DNA from: Calycina herbarum
Taxonomy: Eukaryota; Ascomycota; Leotiomycetes; Helotiales; Pezizellaceae
Reading direction: 5' to 3'
Assembly (NCBI GenBank): GCA_001414485.1
Contig: LLEY01000125.1
Span: 1 to 64,000, forward strand
Length of the DNA stretch: 64,000 nucleotides
How positions within the stretch are numbered: position 1 is the first letter of the stretch; every line of letters starts with the position of its first letter. The position numbers and the translations under genes are program-made. The notes beneath the pieces are model-generated. The model was not told the DNA's origin. It searched no databases and saw only the letters and a program-made list of their open reading frames with translations. Of the stretch, positions 33,970 through 45,805 are shown piece after piece.

Positions 33970-34725
33970 GTTGCCCTGTGGTCGATGCCGCGGGAAAAAG
34001 GTTCCGAAATCCCTTCCTTTCCGGCGGAGGTCCTGCTTTTTGAAAGAGAATACGGCGCCAAGTATTTGGAGAATCTGCGAAGGTGGCTACGCTTTGCCTT
34101 CCAACATCAAAAGAGAAGCAATCGAGCAGCAGAGTCTGCGGGGAGAAGAAAGGAGGAGTCGGCCGGAGTATTGTCGAGACCGATTTTCCGCGGGTAGAGT
34201 AGTTTTTGGTTGTCGGTGATGTTTCTTGGTGGCTCTTCTTCTTTCCGCTGACGTATCTCCAGCCCGGGTGTAAAGTTGCCTGTGCCTGGACCAATTTCTT
34301 CTCAGTTGTGTGCTGTGCTGTGCAGCGCAGCGCAGGCTGAGGAGGAGCTGGGCTGGGGTATTGTCAGCACTGTCAGCAAGCAAAAGGGAAGCTTGTGAAA
34401 GTCGCGTGCAGGGGCTGCGACTCGGGTCGTTGCAGATACAGAGAAACACCAATTAAATTTATATCAAGCCTCGCCGAGTTTGTTTCTTGCTTTGCACACA
34501 AATTGTGAGCTCAAGGCTTCACAAGAATTTCAAGAGTAACCTGCCAAGCTACAGTTCTGTTGTTCCATTGTACTCGTACTCGGTCTACAAAGTCGGAGAT
34601 GCAACGGCTCCGGTCTATACTCCGAAGGCGGTGAGTCTGGCAGAACGCGTTTCCCTCTTGTAGGCGTCGATTTCATCAATGACTACCCATCCAAACCCCT
34701 CTCTGCTCAATGACGACCTCCAAGG
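33970..34725. promoter_or_regulatory. Bidirectional promoter region, CDS1 and Rad26/ATRIP
   Basis: A 756-bp head-to-head spacer. It includes GC-rich short repeats of GCTGTGC/CAGCGCAG around 34310-34335. Frames on both strands are antisense or chance. No upstream gene is seen. Confidence 0.45.
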
Positions 34726-37185
34726 ATGACGGGGCACGACGAAGATGATTTCTTCTCCGACGATATTGATCTCAATGAACTGGGCAACGATTACTTGAAC
34801 GAACTCGAGAATAATGCCATCCAGTTTACCCAAGCCCAGGCCCGGACGAAGGTAGCACCTTCGTCGGATTATGGAGATGGAATTGATGACGAGGATTTGG
34901 ATGATGCCGTGGTGATCGATGAATCTAGAAGCACATCTGCTCTCAATTCGGCTCTGCAACGAAATCTGCCAGGTCAATCCCAGAGAGAGCACTTTCATCA
35001 GTTTCGCCAACAACATGATGGCCTGGGAACTATCAGTAACCCTCGTGCCCAATTGGCAAATCGTCAGCCAGCAATTATTCCTCCTCCGCCTCGTTTTGAT
35101 CAACCAAGGCAAGTCCCGAATCGAGTCGCAATCGTCCAGCACGATTCCATGGTGGCTGAACAGGGCAGCCAGCCATCCTTTACAAACGAGGGGAATCAAG
35201 CGGGGCTTGAAGCAATGCAAAAGCAAATTCAAGAAGTAGGGCTGCAGATTATTACAATAGAGTTGTGTTGACCCTTTCTAGCTTATGCTGGAACGAGATA
35301 CTCTAAAAAAGGACCTTAACGCAAAACATGGCGAGATAGCGATTGTACGAAGTAAACAGCAACAGACAGTCAAACAATACGAGCGGGAAATGATAGCTCA
35401 GCGGAAGCTCAACGAAGACCGGATATCGAAGCAAGAAAGGGATCTTGAAGCAGCCAAAATTGCGGAGAAAAACGCAGTAACCGAACGAGAATTCCTACGG
35501 CAAGAGGTGGCAGAAGAATCCGAGAAGGTGCGAAGGTTAAACAGGACGAAAACAAAAGAGAAACAAGGGGCCTCCGTGACAACCCCAAAAAAGAAAACAC
35601 TCCCTCATAGGGATGGGTTTGATGATGATGAGATTGATGTACTCTCTCCCTCGAAGATCTCCCCTTCAAAGTTTCGAAATCGGCTGCTTGGTTCTCCCTC
35701 AAAGTCAAACGGCGCGAAAAGGAAACGAAAAAATATGGAAAGTCCCATTTCTGCTCTTGAAGTGAGGCAAGAGGATGGACCAGTTGTACAAAGGGAAGAC
35801 AGTAATGAAATGGTTTTAGACGAGTCTTTGATTGATAGCCTTAGTCGTCCAGACGATCGTTTTGACGTAAGCCTCAATTCCGTGTAGAACAAATTATCAA
35901 ATGCTAATGGTAATAGTTCCTCGGAACCATGTTGGACCATCAAATAAATTCCGGCCACCTTCGTTCGATCCAGGAGCTAGACAAATATTCTCTTCCATCA
36001 GCACCAAAGGAATCATTCCAATCTATGATACTTGGCAAAATTCCGATGTTAGGGTTGAAGAAGTCTCAAAAGGATCTCCCAGTCGACTTTTGCAAGCTTT
36101 TGATTTCCATGTGGGCAAAATGCATGGAAGAAAAATACGTATTTAGGACCCTCCCAACTTTGTCTTCAAGTACTAACAAACAAAACAGCTCGCACCCATA
36201 CATATTTTTATAGACATGCTTACCACGGCCCTTGAACTTAAAACTACATCGATAGCACCTTCAATCACCGACTCCATCGTTCCACTCACTCAGCTTACTG
36301 CAGGTCTTGTCGTCATCCCAAGATGGAAAGGCCACTCAGCAGAGCACGAAAAACATGTTGATGTTTCGGCATGTTTGGCTCTCCTCCATATTACTGCGCT
36401 TGGTTGTATGTCAGAGCAAGATCACATCATTCGATTCTGGAAAGAGATGCGTTATGATTTTGTTCTCGGCATGCTCAGTCCAACACATCCAACTCCCGAT
36501 TTCGAAACGATGCTGCGTCTACTTTCTACAAGCGTCTTTAAGGAAAACTTCGGTGCTATTGTAGCAGAGGTCACTCAAGCCTCTCAAGTTATGGACAATA
36601 TACTCGATCGACTTACATACATCCTATTCGATGTTCCCCCATTACCTCATACGTCCGAGAAAATGGCGATCGATGTCCTTTCACAGCTTCGGGTGAAGGT
36701 TTTGCAATTACTGACAGGTATGACTCACTCTCCATTTGCTAGCAGAGCTATGGCAATGCATCCCCATGCCATCGGGGGACTTGTCAGTCTTATCAGCGAT
36801 GAGGTCGACGATCTATACGATTACAAAGCTCGTCACGAAGAGAGGTATATAATTCCACCTCCTCGCCCCTTCCCTTTCATTTCCCACTCCCCACTAACCC
36901 CATCCCAATAGTTCTCGAACCATAAGTCTAGCAACACGCCTCCTATATTTCCTCGTCACCAAATTCGACGCCGAAATCGATATGCAAAAAAAACTGGCCG
37001 TCATCCGGGGCGGCTCGCAGAAATACCTCCTCGCGCTTTCCCGCTTGAATTTTTCCGAGGATGATCTGGTGTTGGAGTCGGGGATTGATTCGGATGTTGC
37101 GAGTTATGCTTTGGAGATGTTGGAGCTTGTTGTTACTCCGGAGGAAGGGGAGGCTATCCATTTGGCGTTCTCTACGAATCCTTGA
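34726..37185 (+). CDS. rad26: DNA-damage checkpoint protein Rad26/Ddc2 (ATRIP-like, UvsD)
   Basis: Partner of the ATR/Mec1 kinase that recruits it to RPA-coated single-stranded DNA. Exons 34726-35235, 35282-35866, 35917-36138, 36189-36844 and 36912-37185 give 748 residues, a normal length. The N-terminus (MTGHDEDDFFSDDIDLNELG) is the acidic leader typical of these proteins. A coiled coil of about 110 residues begins near residue 160 (LEAMQKQIQE, LMLERDTLKKDL) and overlaps exon 2. It is followed by a basic KR-rich segment (NGAKRKRKN), a probable nuclear signal, and a helical C-terminal half (FLGTMLDHQINSG, LLTALELKTT-like helices). Introns are 46, 50, 50 and 67 nt, and every join keeps frame. 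Assignment rests on overall architecture, so slightly less than certain. Confidence 0.82.
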
Positions 37186-38304
37186 TGTTTGGTTTTGTAT
37201 GTGGATTGTGTGGATTATAAATTAGATGTTGATATTTATGGGCAGGCCAGGGCGGCGTTTTGTTGATGGTTTATGGGATGGGAGTTTAGGTTTGGGTTGC
37301 ATTTGTATGGTATACAGACGGGTGTGGGGACTGAATTTTGGGGCATCTTAGGTGATGTTAGGGGGTATATAGCATTAGGTACATGAGGTCTTAGATGAAT
37401 GTCAAGATTTTTTACATGAGGATGCTAGCTAGGCTAGTAGTGGTACGACAGGATTTGTTAACTTTTACTTTTCCCTTATTTTCCAATTATTGTGACCATA
37501 ATTATCTCATGGTCTATCAATCCATTTCTTGTTTTTTACTTCATCGGCGGTTTGAGGGTTTGGGTCATTGCCTCTGTATGCCAAGGGTTCTAGCCCGAAC
37601 TCGCACTTGTCAAGTTGCAGTTTTTTTCATTTCAAAGCATCGTTCCTCGGATCGTTCAGAACAATTGCTTTGAGTTGAACATTGTTCTGTGATATCGCAA
37701 CATTAAGATTTGCTTGCGACGAGTCCTACGATAGACCTCTCCTGGATCTTGGTGGCTATTTTGGTCATGCTCGCTATGTAAGAAACATGGACTTTTGCTC
37801 TGAGCACACTTCCTTTACTTTGATTATGTGCACGAGTGTGGGATATTTACTTGAATTGTCCGAGAGGGTTTAGAAGGATGTGAAACTCTGCCTCGCTATT
37901 CTTCTAAGCATTCTCGTATGGTATTCTAAGTTGTCACGAGAATCTTGATGGAGGGATGGGGTGTCATCGAAGTAAAGCTTCGGACTCTTACTCGCAGGGT
38001 TTGGTTTGGTGTAGTCGTGTTTTCGGTGGGTGTACTGTACTGCACGAGCTTGATGTTTGGTTGACTAAATACAGCAAGACTCCAAGAGAAAAGATGTCAG
38101 AAGAACTTTTTACTTCAATTTAAAATCCCAAAAGGAAGTCAAGAAAACAAATCCCAAGAAATTCTTTAAAAATATTGGCAGCGGTTTGAATTGGGATTGC
38201 GGCGTGAAAACCGGATGTGTAGTCTGCTATTGCGGTATTGAGGTTCTTGACGCGGGAATCAAGGAGTGCGAGGGAATCGAGGACTTTCTCGGTTCGCGAG
38301 ATGG
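37186..38304. other. Intergenic
   Basis: 3' flank of the checkpoint gene and of the minus-strand secreted-protein gene; convergent. Two overlapping plus-strand frames lack motifs. No gene seen. Confidence 0.45.
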
Positions 38305-39275
38305 TTACGGGGGCGCGGGGAGTGAGGGATGCTGCCTAGTGCGGAGAACGGATTGGATCTGGGATTGGGTCGAGATCTTCAAGGGGGCTCCATTTGCCGA
38401 GGACTCCTGGGGGGCTTTGATCCGGTTTTTGGGATCCATAGCCCAACCGCCGATTGGGGGTGGGTTTTCTGCGGACCTGGCTGGTACTACGAGCAGGACT
38501 CTGAGGCTCCTTTTCTCTGGGGTGGATGCAGAGGCGGACTTAGCTTTCTCGCGCATCATCTCGATGAAGGGCGTGAGAGGGCTTCTCATGGGATCGAAGA
38601 GGTGGTCAGCGACGGCTATTAGGAAGTCATCGCGGTGTGCGACTACCTTTTCGACCGTCATGTTTCGCATTTCTAATGGGACCCATGATGCGAAGTTCTG
38701 GCGGGTGAGGAAGAACAAGAAGGACGGATCTTTTTTGAATTTTTGGAGTGCGATTGCCTCTTCGAGGGTGACCTTTGCTGGGTCTGGGTCGGCGAGTAGT
38801 CTTTTGAAGAAGTCTGGGGCGTTTCTGAGTCTGTCGGAAAAGTCTCGGTCGTAGGACTTGATTTCTTTTTCCAAGGTCTTTTTTTTCAACTCTTCGAAGG
38901 TCATTTCTTCTGGGGCACGGGGGTGGAGAACGCCTCCGCTGGGAACGAGATCGAAGGGATGGAGTGGGTTGCGTTGTGGTTTTCGGTGGGCGAGTATCCT
39001 TTTTCGACAATGAGGTCTTTGACGCGTTGGGCGTTGTGTCTTGTGAAGAAGTCTGGGCCGAGGCCATTGATTGTTTCAGCGAGGGTCTTCTTCTTCTCTT
39101 CGAATGCCTTCTTTGCTGCGGCGCGGCTAAAAACGGTTGGTTCTTTGGCAATGGTTGTTTTCAAGGGGTTGCTGAGTTCTTCGCTGGTTGTTTCGGGGAG
39201 CTTGGTGAAGAAGGCCGAGATTGCTGTGGAGAGTCCAGCGAGGGAGACGATGATGAGGGGTTTGAGGGCGACCAT
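38305..39275 (-). pseudogene. Unrecognised secreted helical protein with a frameshift
   Basis: The first frame starts at 39275 with MVALKPLIIVSLAGLSTAIS, a clear signal peptide, and runs about 100 residues. Near 38950-39000 the coding frame shifts. The second frame reads PFDLVPSGGVLHPRAPEEM then TFEELKKKTLEKEI and continues to 38305. No GT-AG pair explains the switch, so I read one indel (or an assembly error). The two halves resemble each other: AFEEKKKTLAETINGLGPDFF against TFEELKKKTLEKEIKSY and NAPDFFKRLL. This suggests an internal repeat of lysine-rich helices. No family recognised. Downstream the gene is Pro/Ser rich at its end. If the shift is real it is a pseudogene. Confidence 0.55.
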
Positions 39276-40022
39276 TTTGAGTGATGGTCTTTGTGGTTTG
39301 TGGTGAATTTTTCTTCTTGGAATGAAAGAGGTTTGGAAATATTTAACAGCGTTCTTTCTTCGTTAGTGAGTTTAGTACTTCTGATTTAGCTATTGCGTGT
39401 TCAATTGAGGACATTATATTCGTGGTTTGTAGGCTAAGGTTTTGGTGTAGTGATGGTTGAGAGGCGGTCTCGCTTAGCCCCTGAATGACAGGAGTCTAAG
39501 TGGGGATATATCAGTTTAGCGCGATGACGAGGGGGAAATCGTTTATGGTTTTGAAATGGGATAGGCGTTAAGTTTCAGATGGTGCTTGTGTGAGTGATTG
39601 TGCATTTGTTGCAATCAGATTTGGAAGATCTAAGCCATTGGATTTGTATTTCCCGATTCCCTATCCCGACATCATCGTTTCTCCAAGTCGTTCCTTCCCT
39701 TTGCGGGGACTTGTAGGGCAATATTGTGGGAAAAGAATCTACTAGAATAATACAAACCATTTGTTCTAAGCCCCTCGAATAACGATCTTGGTTCTCCGAG
39801 TCTTGCCAAAATATTTAGTATTAAAAACTACGTGATTCCATTTTTAGGCCAGTTGAAAGTTTCCGCGCCGGCTGGCGTATCGTGGTTTAGATTGTTTTCA
39901 ATCTTAGCATTATCTTCACTCAATAGCTTTAGGAAGATGAACAATGGCTGATCAAGTTCTCACAGGGGAACTTCACTAATAGTAATTTCTAGTCCCTTGA
40001 AGTAACACACAATAACCCGGCC
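39276..40022. other. Intergenic
   Basis: Upstream region of the secreted-protein gene, and downstream of the PARG-like gene. Nothing else recognised. Confidence 0.45.
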
Positions 40023-40997
40023 TCAGCCCCTTTTTTTCTTCTCAATCTCTTGAGCCTCGTGCTCTCCATCTCCCTCCTCTCCACTCAACCCGCAAAACGC
40101 AGCTTCAAAAGTCCCAAGATTCTCCCCCCGATCAAAAATCGCGAAAACAACCTCCACAAGCTCACACCCCTCCTCGCCCCAAACCCCCTTCTTCCACTTC
40201 CACCCAACCAACGCCCTCCTAAAAATCTCCGCCACATCCTCCGGCGGATTCCTATAAGCCCCACATCCCCAAGCTCCAAGGACTAAATGTGTGACCCCCT
40301 TCATCTTCACAACCTCAAACATCGCTTTAACCTTCAAAACCATCTCCTCTCGATCCTCCTCAGAATACTTCATTCCCTCAGCACCACTTACTAAATCAGG
40401 TTTGCGAACTGCTGCAGCGGTAATAACATCCGTATAAAAGAATTCTGATTTCGGCAGATCCTTCCCATCTTCATCTCGGAAAACGAGGATATCTGGGGAG
40501 TAGATTAATGAGAGGGGTGGTGTGCGGTAGTATGTTGATGCGTTTGGGGACTGGGTAAGAGCTGTGTAGAGTGTTGAGCGCGCGCAGAGGGATTCTTCTT
40601 GTGCTAGGGCGCCAGTGAGGAAGCCGCCACCTGGTTTGAGGGGAGAGGCCATGTTTAGGACTGCGATGCGAGAGTTTGGTGGTGAGTTTTCGAGAAGGGT
40701 TTGCGCTGCTTTGTAGGTATCTGCTTGGATGACTGTGATTTTTGGTAGTTGAGCTGTTGGTTTGGCGGTCGATGATGAGGCTTCCTTTTCTTTGGAATCA
40801 ATTTTGGCGCTCTCTGTATCCTTGTCTTGGGGTGACTGCTTTTTTGACTTGGGTTTTTTTGCTGTGGCTTGTGGGGGGTGGTTTATCATTTCTGTGTTCT
40901 CGATTCCAGCTTGTGCTCGTAGGTTCGCTTTCAAGAGCTGAGGAATGACATTATTGATCGTGTCTCTCGCGTGTTTTGCGCGGGCGTTTCTGGACAT
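40023..40997 (-). CDS. Microbial-type poly(ADP-ribose) glycohydrolase (TIGR02452/DUF2263)
   Basis: Single exon, 324 residues. The central part matches the microbial PARG macrodomain family: IAVLNMASPLKPGGGFLTGA followed by LAQEESLCARSTLY carries the G-G-G-(x)n-Q-E-E catalytic loop, where the second Glu is the catalytic acid. Later VTHLVLGAWGCGAYRNPPEDVAEIF is the second macrodomain loop (G-A-x-G-C-G). The family removes ADP-ribose polymers or esters. The N-terminal 90 residues are basic and Lys/Ser rich (KKPKSKKQSPQDK), a possible nuclear targeting region. There is no intron and no loss of key residues. The ATG gives MSRNARAKHARDTI. Confidence 0.92.
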   Translation of the reverse strand: MSRNARAKHARDTINNVIPQLLKANLRAQAGIENTEMINHPPQATAKKPKSKKQSPQDKDTESAKIDSKEKEASSSTAKPTAQLPKITVIQADTYKAAQTLLENSPPNSRIAVLNMASPLKPGGGFLTGALAQEESLCARSTLYTALTQSPNASTYYRTPPLSLIYSPDILVFRDEDGKDLPKSEFFYTDVITAAAVRKPDLVSGAEGMKYSEEDREEMVLKVKAMFEVVKMKGVTHLVLGAWGCGAYRNPPEDVAEIFRRALVGWKWKKGVWGEEGCELVEVVFAIFDRGENLGTFEAAFCGLSGEEGDGEHEAQEIEKKKRG

Positions 40998-41469
40998 CGT
41001 GGATAGGCTTGTTGTAGGGTGATGTTTTCGGGGTCAGCACAGTTGATTTTTGTTGATTTTTGTTGATTTGAGAGATGATGCTTGATGATGAGGTTTTTGG
41101 GGTTGAGGTAGGGAGTCACACGCCGACTACTACAGCCATCGCAGCTGCCTGCTGTCAGTTTCATTTCTGATTGGCTGAAAACAAAACCGTCTCATCGGTG
41201 AATACACGCCAAGGTAAAAGCAACTTCTTGAGCCGAGTTCATTTATTCAATTCAACTACTGGAACAAGCTCAGAAAATTAAATTGAACGACGAAAGTTCG
41301 GACGCTGATAAATTCTTGATTTATGATACAATTTGAATAATCAGAGTTACGACGAGAGAACTGAATTAAAATCTCACTATAATTCAACCCGTGAAAAATG
41401 ACCTACACTGTAAACAACCCTGGGTATCAAAATCTCTAACCCGACCTTCTGTCTTCCATGTCTCTAATC
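40998..41469. other. Intergenic
   Basis: Short spacer between the PARG-like gene start and the 3' end of the next minus-strand gene. TTTTTGTTGATT is tandemly repeated at 41046-41069. No gene seen. Confidence 0.45.
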
Positions 41470-43092
41470 TCACAACTCCTCTGGATCCAGTGAGTTATCG
41501 TGTGGTCCTGGGCGGTCCATTTCCCAATATCCACGAAGACCAGCAGTCTCATTATACTTCAAACAACCTGGATTATAGTGATCCTGGACTCTTCCCCATG
41601 GCCAAACGGCAACATAACACACCTCATCATAATCACACTTTCCACACTCAAGCCAAGTAGTCCAGTCCAAATAATCTGTGAGGTTTCCAACTTTGATCTT
41701 TGCCTCCTCGACTGCAGAAATCTTGTCTTTCTCAGCTTCCAAAAGTAATTGGCGGACTTCGAAGAGAGATTTGCAGATTCGGCTCGTCACGGTTGAGAGC
41801 GCCTCGTGGATTAAGAGGTCTTGAGAGGTTGCAGGTGTTACTGGTTGAAGATAGTGAACTGCACAGAAGTTCTCGCCAGTGGTGGTATCAGGATCGGGAT
41901 AGTCGAGAAACATGCCCAGCAAGGATTGTAGTTCCGATAAAATTTGTTTTTGTGTTACATCCTTGGACTTCAAGAACATCAAACGATCGGAGTACCGTGA
42001 AATAATCATATCAACGACACCTTGCCAATCGATTTTGGCATGCCTTTTGGACATCGAGTCTTGCAAAATGCGACGCAGATCTGTTTTGACTCGAAGAACA
42101 CCCTTTTCGTCCGAGGAAACAAGCCTTGGTTGTTCAGAACGAGATGCATCCGGATTCGTAAGGTTGAGAGGATAAAAATAAGCCGAAACCATGGAAGAGT
42201 AGTCGACTAAAATTCGGGAGGCAGTGATACCTTGATAACGAGCCGCGACGCCTCTCAAATACTCAAACCTCAGTATACCATTGTCCTCTCCATAATCTTG
42301 CGGGGATGGTGTTTGTCGTACAGATTCCAATATCAAACCATCCTCAAAGTCGCACAAGATAAGCTCGAAACCAGCTTCCATTCTAATGAATCCCTCAAGT
42401 CCCCATTCTGCGCCTAGTGTACAAAGATCCTCTGCTCTTTTCCAGTCTCCGTGTACGGGAATGTTGCGTTCAGTCTCGTTTCTCAGAACGAGATCAGTGC
42501 TGTCTAGAGTTCCCATGGATGTCTTGCCAGCGGACATTCCATCGATGTAGAGTAATTTTGTGAGTTCCCTGGTGGTTTTGTACACATGAAGATATCCTTT
42601 TCTGGACTCATCTTCCGACGATGAGTGCGATTTTGACGGGGGTTTCTCTTCGGATGGGTTTCTACCACGCCCTGGGGGTGGTCCTCCTGGAGGTCGATGC
42701 TTGCCGGGAGGGCCACCAGGAGGACCTGGGCCATGTCCTTTCTTTGGAGGCCCAAAGGGTCGAGCGAATACTTCGGCGTGTTCGATTTCAAAGGCCAGCC
42801 ATTCCATCCCCGTGACTCTTTCCTTGTTATGAGTACCGTGATACAAGCTTGTACTGGCCGGAACCGTGGCCGGGAAGAACGAGATACCATTGTGCTTCAA
42901 GGAAGAACCCCATTGTCGCATCGAAGAATGCAAAGCATTGAAGACATGATTCGCATTCTGTCTGGCGAATTTGGGATCCGGCCCATAGCTATCCTCAGTC
43001 CCAGGGTGATCAGGTGAAATCAGAGGGAATTGTTGATCAGCAGAACAAGTGAGTGGAACTAGTAACAACGCGAGAGGGAGAGATAACAACAT
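41470..43092 (-). CDS. Unrecognised secreted protein with Gly/Pro-rich insert
   Basis: Single exon, 540 residues, starting at the ATG that gives MLLSLPLALLLVPLTCSA, a strong signal peptide. The frame continues upstream only through a non-ATG codon. I do not recognise the family, though the sequence looks well structured rather than random. After about 110 residues there is a low-complexity Gly/Pro/Arg insert (GPGPPGGPPGKHRPPGGPPP) and a Ser/Glu-rich stretch. These are followed by a globular part (ELTKLLYIDGMSAGKTSMG; GLEGFIRMEAGFELILCDFE; FEYLRGVAARYQGITASRIL). Near the C-terminus a cysteine cluster, ECGKCDYDEVCYVAVWPWG, may be disulfide-bonded or metal-binding. N-x-S/T sites are present. It is probably an extracellular or vacuolar protein; no catalytic motif can be named. 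Confidence 0.72.
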   Translation of the reverse strand: MLLSLPLALLLVPLTCSADQQFPLISPDHPGTEDSYGPDPKFARQNANHVFNALHSSMRQWGSSLKHNGISFFPATVPASTSLYHGTHNKERVTGMEWLAFEIEHAEVFARPFGPPKKGHGPGPPGGPPGKHRPPGGPPPGRGRNPSEEKPPSKSHSSSEDESRKGYLHVYKTTRELTKLLYIDGMSAGKTSMGTLDSTDLVLRNETERNIPVHGDWKRAEDLCTLGAEWGLEGFIRMEAGFELILCDFEDGLILESVRQTPSPQDYGEDNGILRFEYLRGVAARYQGITASRILVDYSSMVSAYFYPLNLTNPDASRSEQPRLVSSDEKGVLRVKTDLRRILQDSMSKRHAKIDWQGVVDMIISRYSDRLMFLKSKDVTQKQILSELQSLLGMFLDYPDPDTTTGENFCAVHYLQPVTPATSQDLLIHEALSTVTSRICKSLFEVRQLLLEAEKDKISAVEEAKIKVGNLTDYLDWTTWLECGKCDYDEVCYVAVWPWGRVQDHYNPGCLKYNETAGLRGYWEMDRPGPHDNSLDPEEL

Positions 43093-44367
43093 TTTTATAA
43101 CGAAAGAGTAGAGGAAAACAACGCAAACGAGAAGAAACCCAAGCACGAGAGAGGGTATAAGCAAGCCTTTTGAGGATCATGTCTCACAGCTTTCGCTGTC
43201 TTGCCTGTTGTGAACTTGCGATATCGCTAGGCTGACGACGCTGGCTCCGATATCTATGGTGGGTCCGGATAAAAAGGCATAACACGTGAAAATTATATTA
43301 TACGTGGCGAGATTCGATGATTGTCTGATACATCATCTCTATTTACCAATGTAGCTTCCGTACCTTTACTGAATTATAAATCTTCCTGGCGTGAAATTCG
43401 AAAGCCTAGGATTTTCCTCACGGTATCGTGTCACGTGTATTGATTTCGCGCAGAGGGCTGTAAAAGCGGCATTAAATACTTGAGGTACGTATCTGTAGAA
43501 TTGTAGTATTTGGGAATATCAACCCAGGTGCAATTAATTTACTAAGTTGTACTAAAAAGGCAGTCCATGTGGAGCCTTATAGTTGAGCAGGCGTATTGAG
43601 GATGACTTTGCGCCTGAGACAGTAGAATGCTTGTCAAAATCATGTTCTACCTACAAGTAGTTGTCCTATTTTCTCAGCCCGATGACAATCATCTTGACAA
43701 ATTTTCACCCAGTATATTCCTAATAGATCGAAGAGATTTATCACCATGTCTAACCATATATATGCCTAGCAAGTAAACGAGACACTTATGAAAAGAATAC
43801 TATTTATTAATGTGAAAAAAAATAAGAAACTAAGTGGAAGCTAATCAGGTAGACGAAATAAAATTAGACACAGCGAAAAGATACAACCCCATTAAGAATC
43901 ACCGATATTGTAAGTAATAGTGAGAGGGAGAGCGCTGGGGTATATACACATAAACATATTAGTGGTCGTTCCTTCCCCCTCCATCTCGACCCAGACAGGG
44001 TAGGCCCTCACGGCTGCTCCTTTCCTCGGTGTTTCAAGTCGGGAGGGCCTCGAGTCTTGTTCTCTTTCGCTTTCTTTTTCAAGAGCAAAATACCTAACTT
44101 GACCACACCATAGGAAGATATAGACCCAACAACTATCAAGTTACAAGGTACTGCGCAAAGCTGACATCCCTAGTTACTGCCGCGTTTGACGAGGCAGATG
44201 TGTCGTCTCTATATCAGCGAGACCATGAGTGATCCATGTAGAATCAAGCCTGTTTTATATAACCAAATGCCACTGGACAAGGTTCTTATCAATCCGACCC
44301 TATTGAATGAAGTATGCGCAAAGGAAAACATTTCAATGTCTATAAAAACTGGTATCACCCAATCCGC
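43093..44367. other. Intergenic with a GGAAGGAACGACC-type repeat
   Basis: No gene recognised. Around 43968-44065 the complement of the dispersed repeat appears (GGTCGTTCCTTCCCCCTCC, then CTCGACCC), related to the copies at 14.9 kb and 48.1 kb. The rest is AT-rich 3' flank of the acid phosphatase gene and promoter side of the secreted protein gene. Confidence 0.5.
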
Positions 44368-45788
44368 TCAATATACAAGAACCGTCAAAACACCCAAAAC
44401 ACCAAATCCAATACCAGCCCAACTCTCTTTTATCCTTCCAGCCGCCGACTTCTTCGTATGCGTAGCGCTAGGTGTCGCAACAACCGTCACATTTGGTGCT
44501 GGACCCTGCGCTTTATAATACGGCGCATTGAGGTCCAAAATTCCATTTCCTCCATCATACACTGACCCACTACCATCATACGGGGTCAAGTCGTTTTCCC
44601 GCGCAACCCAGTTCAAATTTATTTTCCTCTCAATACCCTTTCCTCCTGCGCCGATCAATTGAAGGTTTGGTGGGGGATAAGGCTTGAACAAGTCCGGATC
44701 GCTATTTAGAGCACCTGCATAGGACAACGAATTGTTGAGTGGCGCAACAGTCGATGGAGGATGGTTCTGGTATCCGGTCTTCTGTGCCACAATTTCAAAG
44801 ACATTTGCCCCTACATCATAACGACCCAAGTTTGGTAGCTCCCAATTGTTCTCAAGAGTTGAGAGAATTGAATAATGTGTATAGAACGTGTCATCTGTGG
44901 TGCCCTTCTTATCTTTTGGAATTGCGCCCCCAAGCAGCAGAGAAACGATTCTATTAGGCTCGCTGTATGTTTCGCTTTCGTCGTACGTAACAAGAAGGAG
45001 GGTGTTATTTGTGAATTGCGGCTTGTTGAGGAGCATTCGGACATGAGCATCGGTCCATACGGCAGCATATCCCAGCGTTGTGTTGTGTCCATCATTTAGC
45101 ATGTTCGGACTCATGTGTGCGTATTGAGGAAGTTGGTTGTTCTTGACATCGTCGTCGAAGTCGGTGAAGCTTTGAATCTGTGCGAGTCTCGTGCCATTGC
45201 GGGAGATGCTATCGAAGGAAACGAAAGGACTGCGCAAGTCAGCAACGTCCCAATTCCAATTCCACCAGCGCCACCCCGTTCGCATAATCTGACAGCAATT
45301 CATTACTTACTTGTGCTTCCGTACATAGTCCCACCCAGATCCATCCAGTGCAGTGCTCCCCTCCCCCATATAACCTGGTCCAGGCAGCCCTTCGAAATAG
45401 CCCTTCCACTCAATATGCCGCGAATCGAGAAGGTCGACTACCGTAGATATGTTTTCTGGCAGCTTAACTACCGCATCGTGATTCAGTCCAAAGTAATCGC
45501 CGGCAATGCTCGCAATGTAATTTGGCTGAGAGGGATGGGTATGCCCATAGTAGTTCGTCAACAGGATGCCCTCCTTTATCAACGCGCTCATCTCCGGGTT
45601 CTTTTGTACCTTGGAGTAGTCCTGGTTTTCCAGCCATATCGTGAAGAATCTATCAAATGCCCTGTGAAATTCCAAGTCAGTATCGCCCTTTCTAGAAGCA
45701 TGGTTGGGGAAGCAGAATACCTTCCTGGGACGTATTCTCCCACGGCCAACCCAGCGCCAACCACCCAAAGAGCCCTTGAGAATAACAT
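44368..45788 (-). CDS. GPI-anchored acid phosphatase (phosphoesterase family)
   Basis: Cell-surface acid phosphatase of the PhoA-like phosphoesterase family. Exons 45788-45721, 45661-45311 and 45229-44368 give 426 residues; the introns are 59 and 81 nt. The ATG chosen gives MLFSRALWVVGAGLAVGEYV, a signal peptide, and the second exon begins RAFDRFFTIWLENQDYSKVQ, a family hallmark. Other motifs are HPSQPNYIASIAGDYFG and YVRKHNPFVSFDS (across the second junction), then NTLLLVTYDESETY and FYTHYSILSTLENNW. The C-terminus ends in a hydrophobic tail (GIGFGVLGVLTVLVY) after a Ser-rich segment, a likely GPI signal. Many N-glycosylation sites. A pyrimidine-rich leader lies just upstream. Confidence 0.9.
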
Positions 45789-45805
45789 AATGCGCAAAGA
45801 TTAAC

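Noticed and set aside
38186..38854. 222-residue plus frame
   Set aside because: Antisense shadow of the Lys/Glu-rich secreted protein; Ser/Phe/Leu-rich composition is a complement effect.
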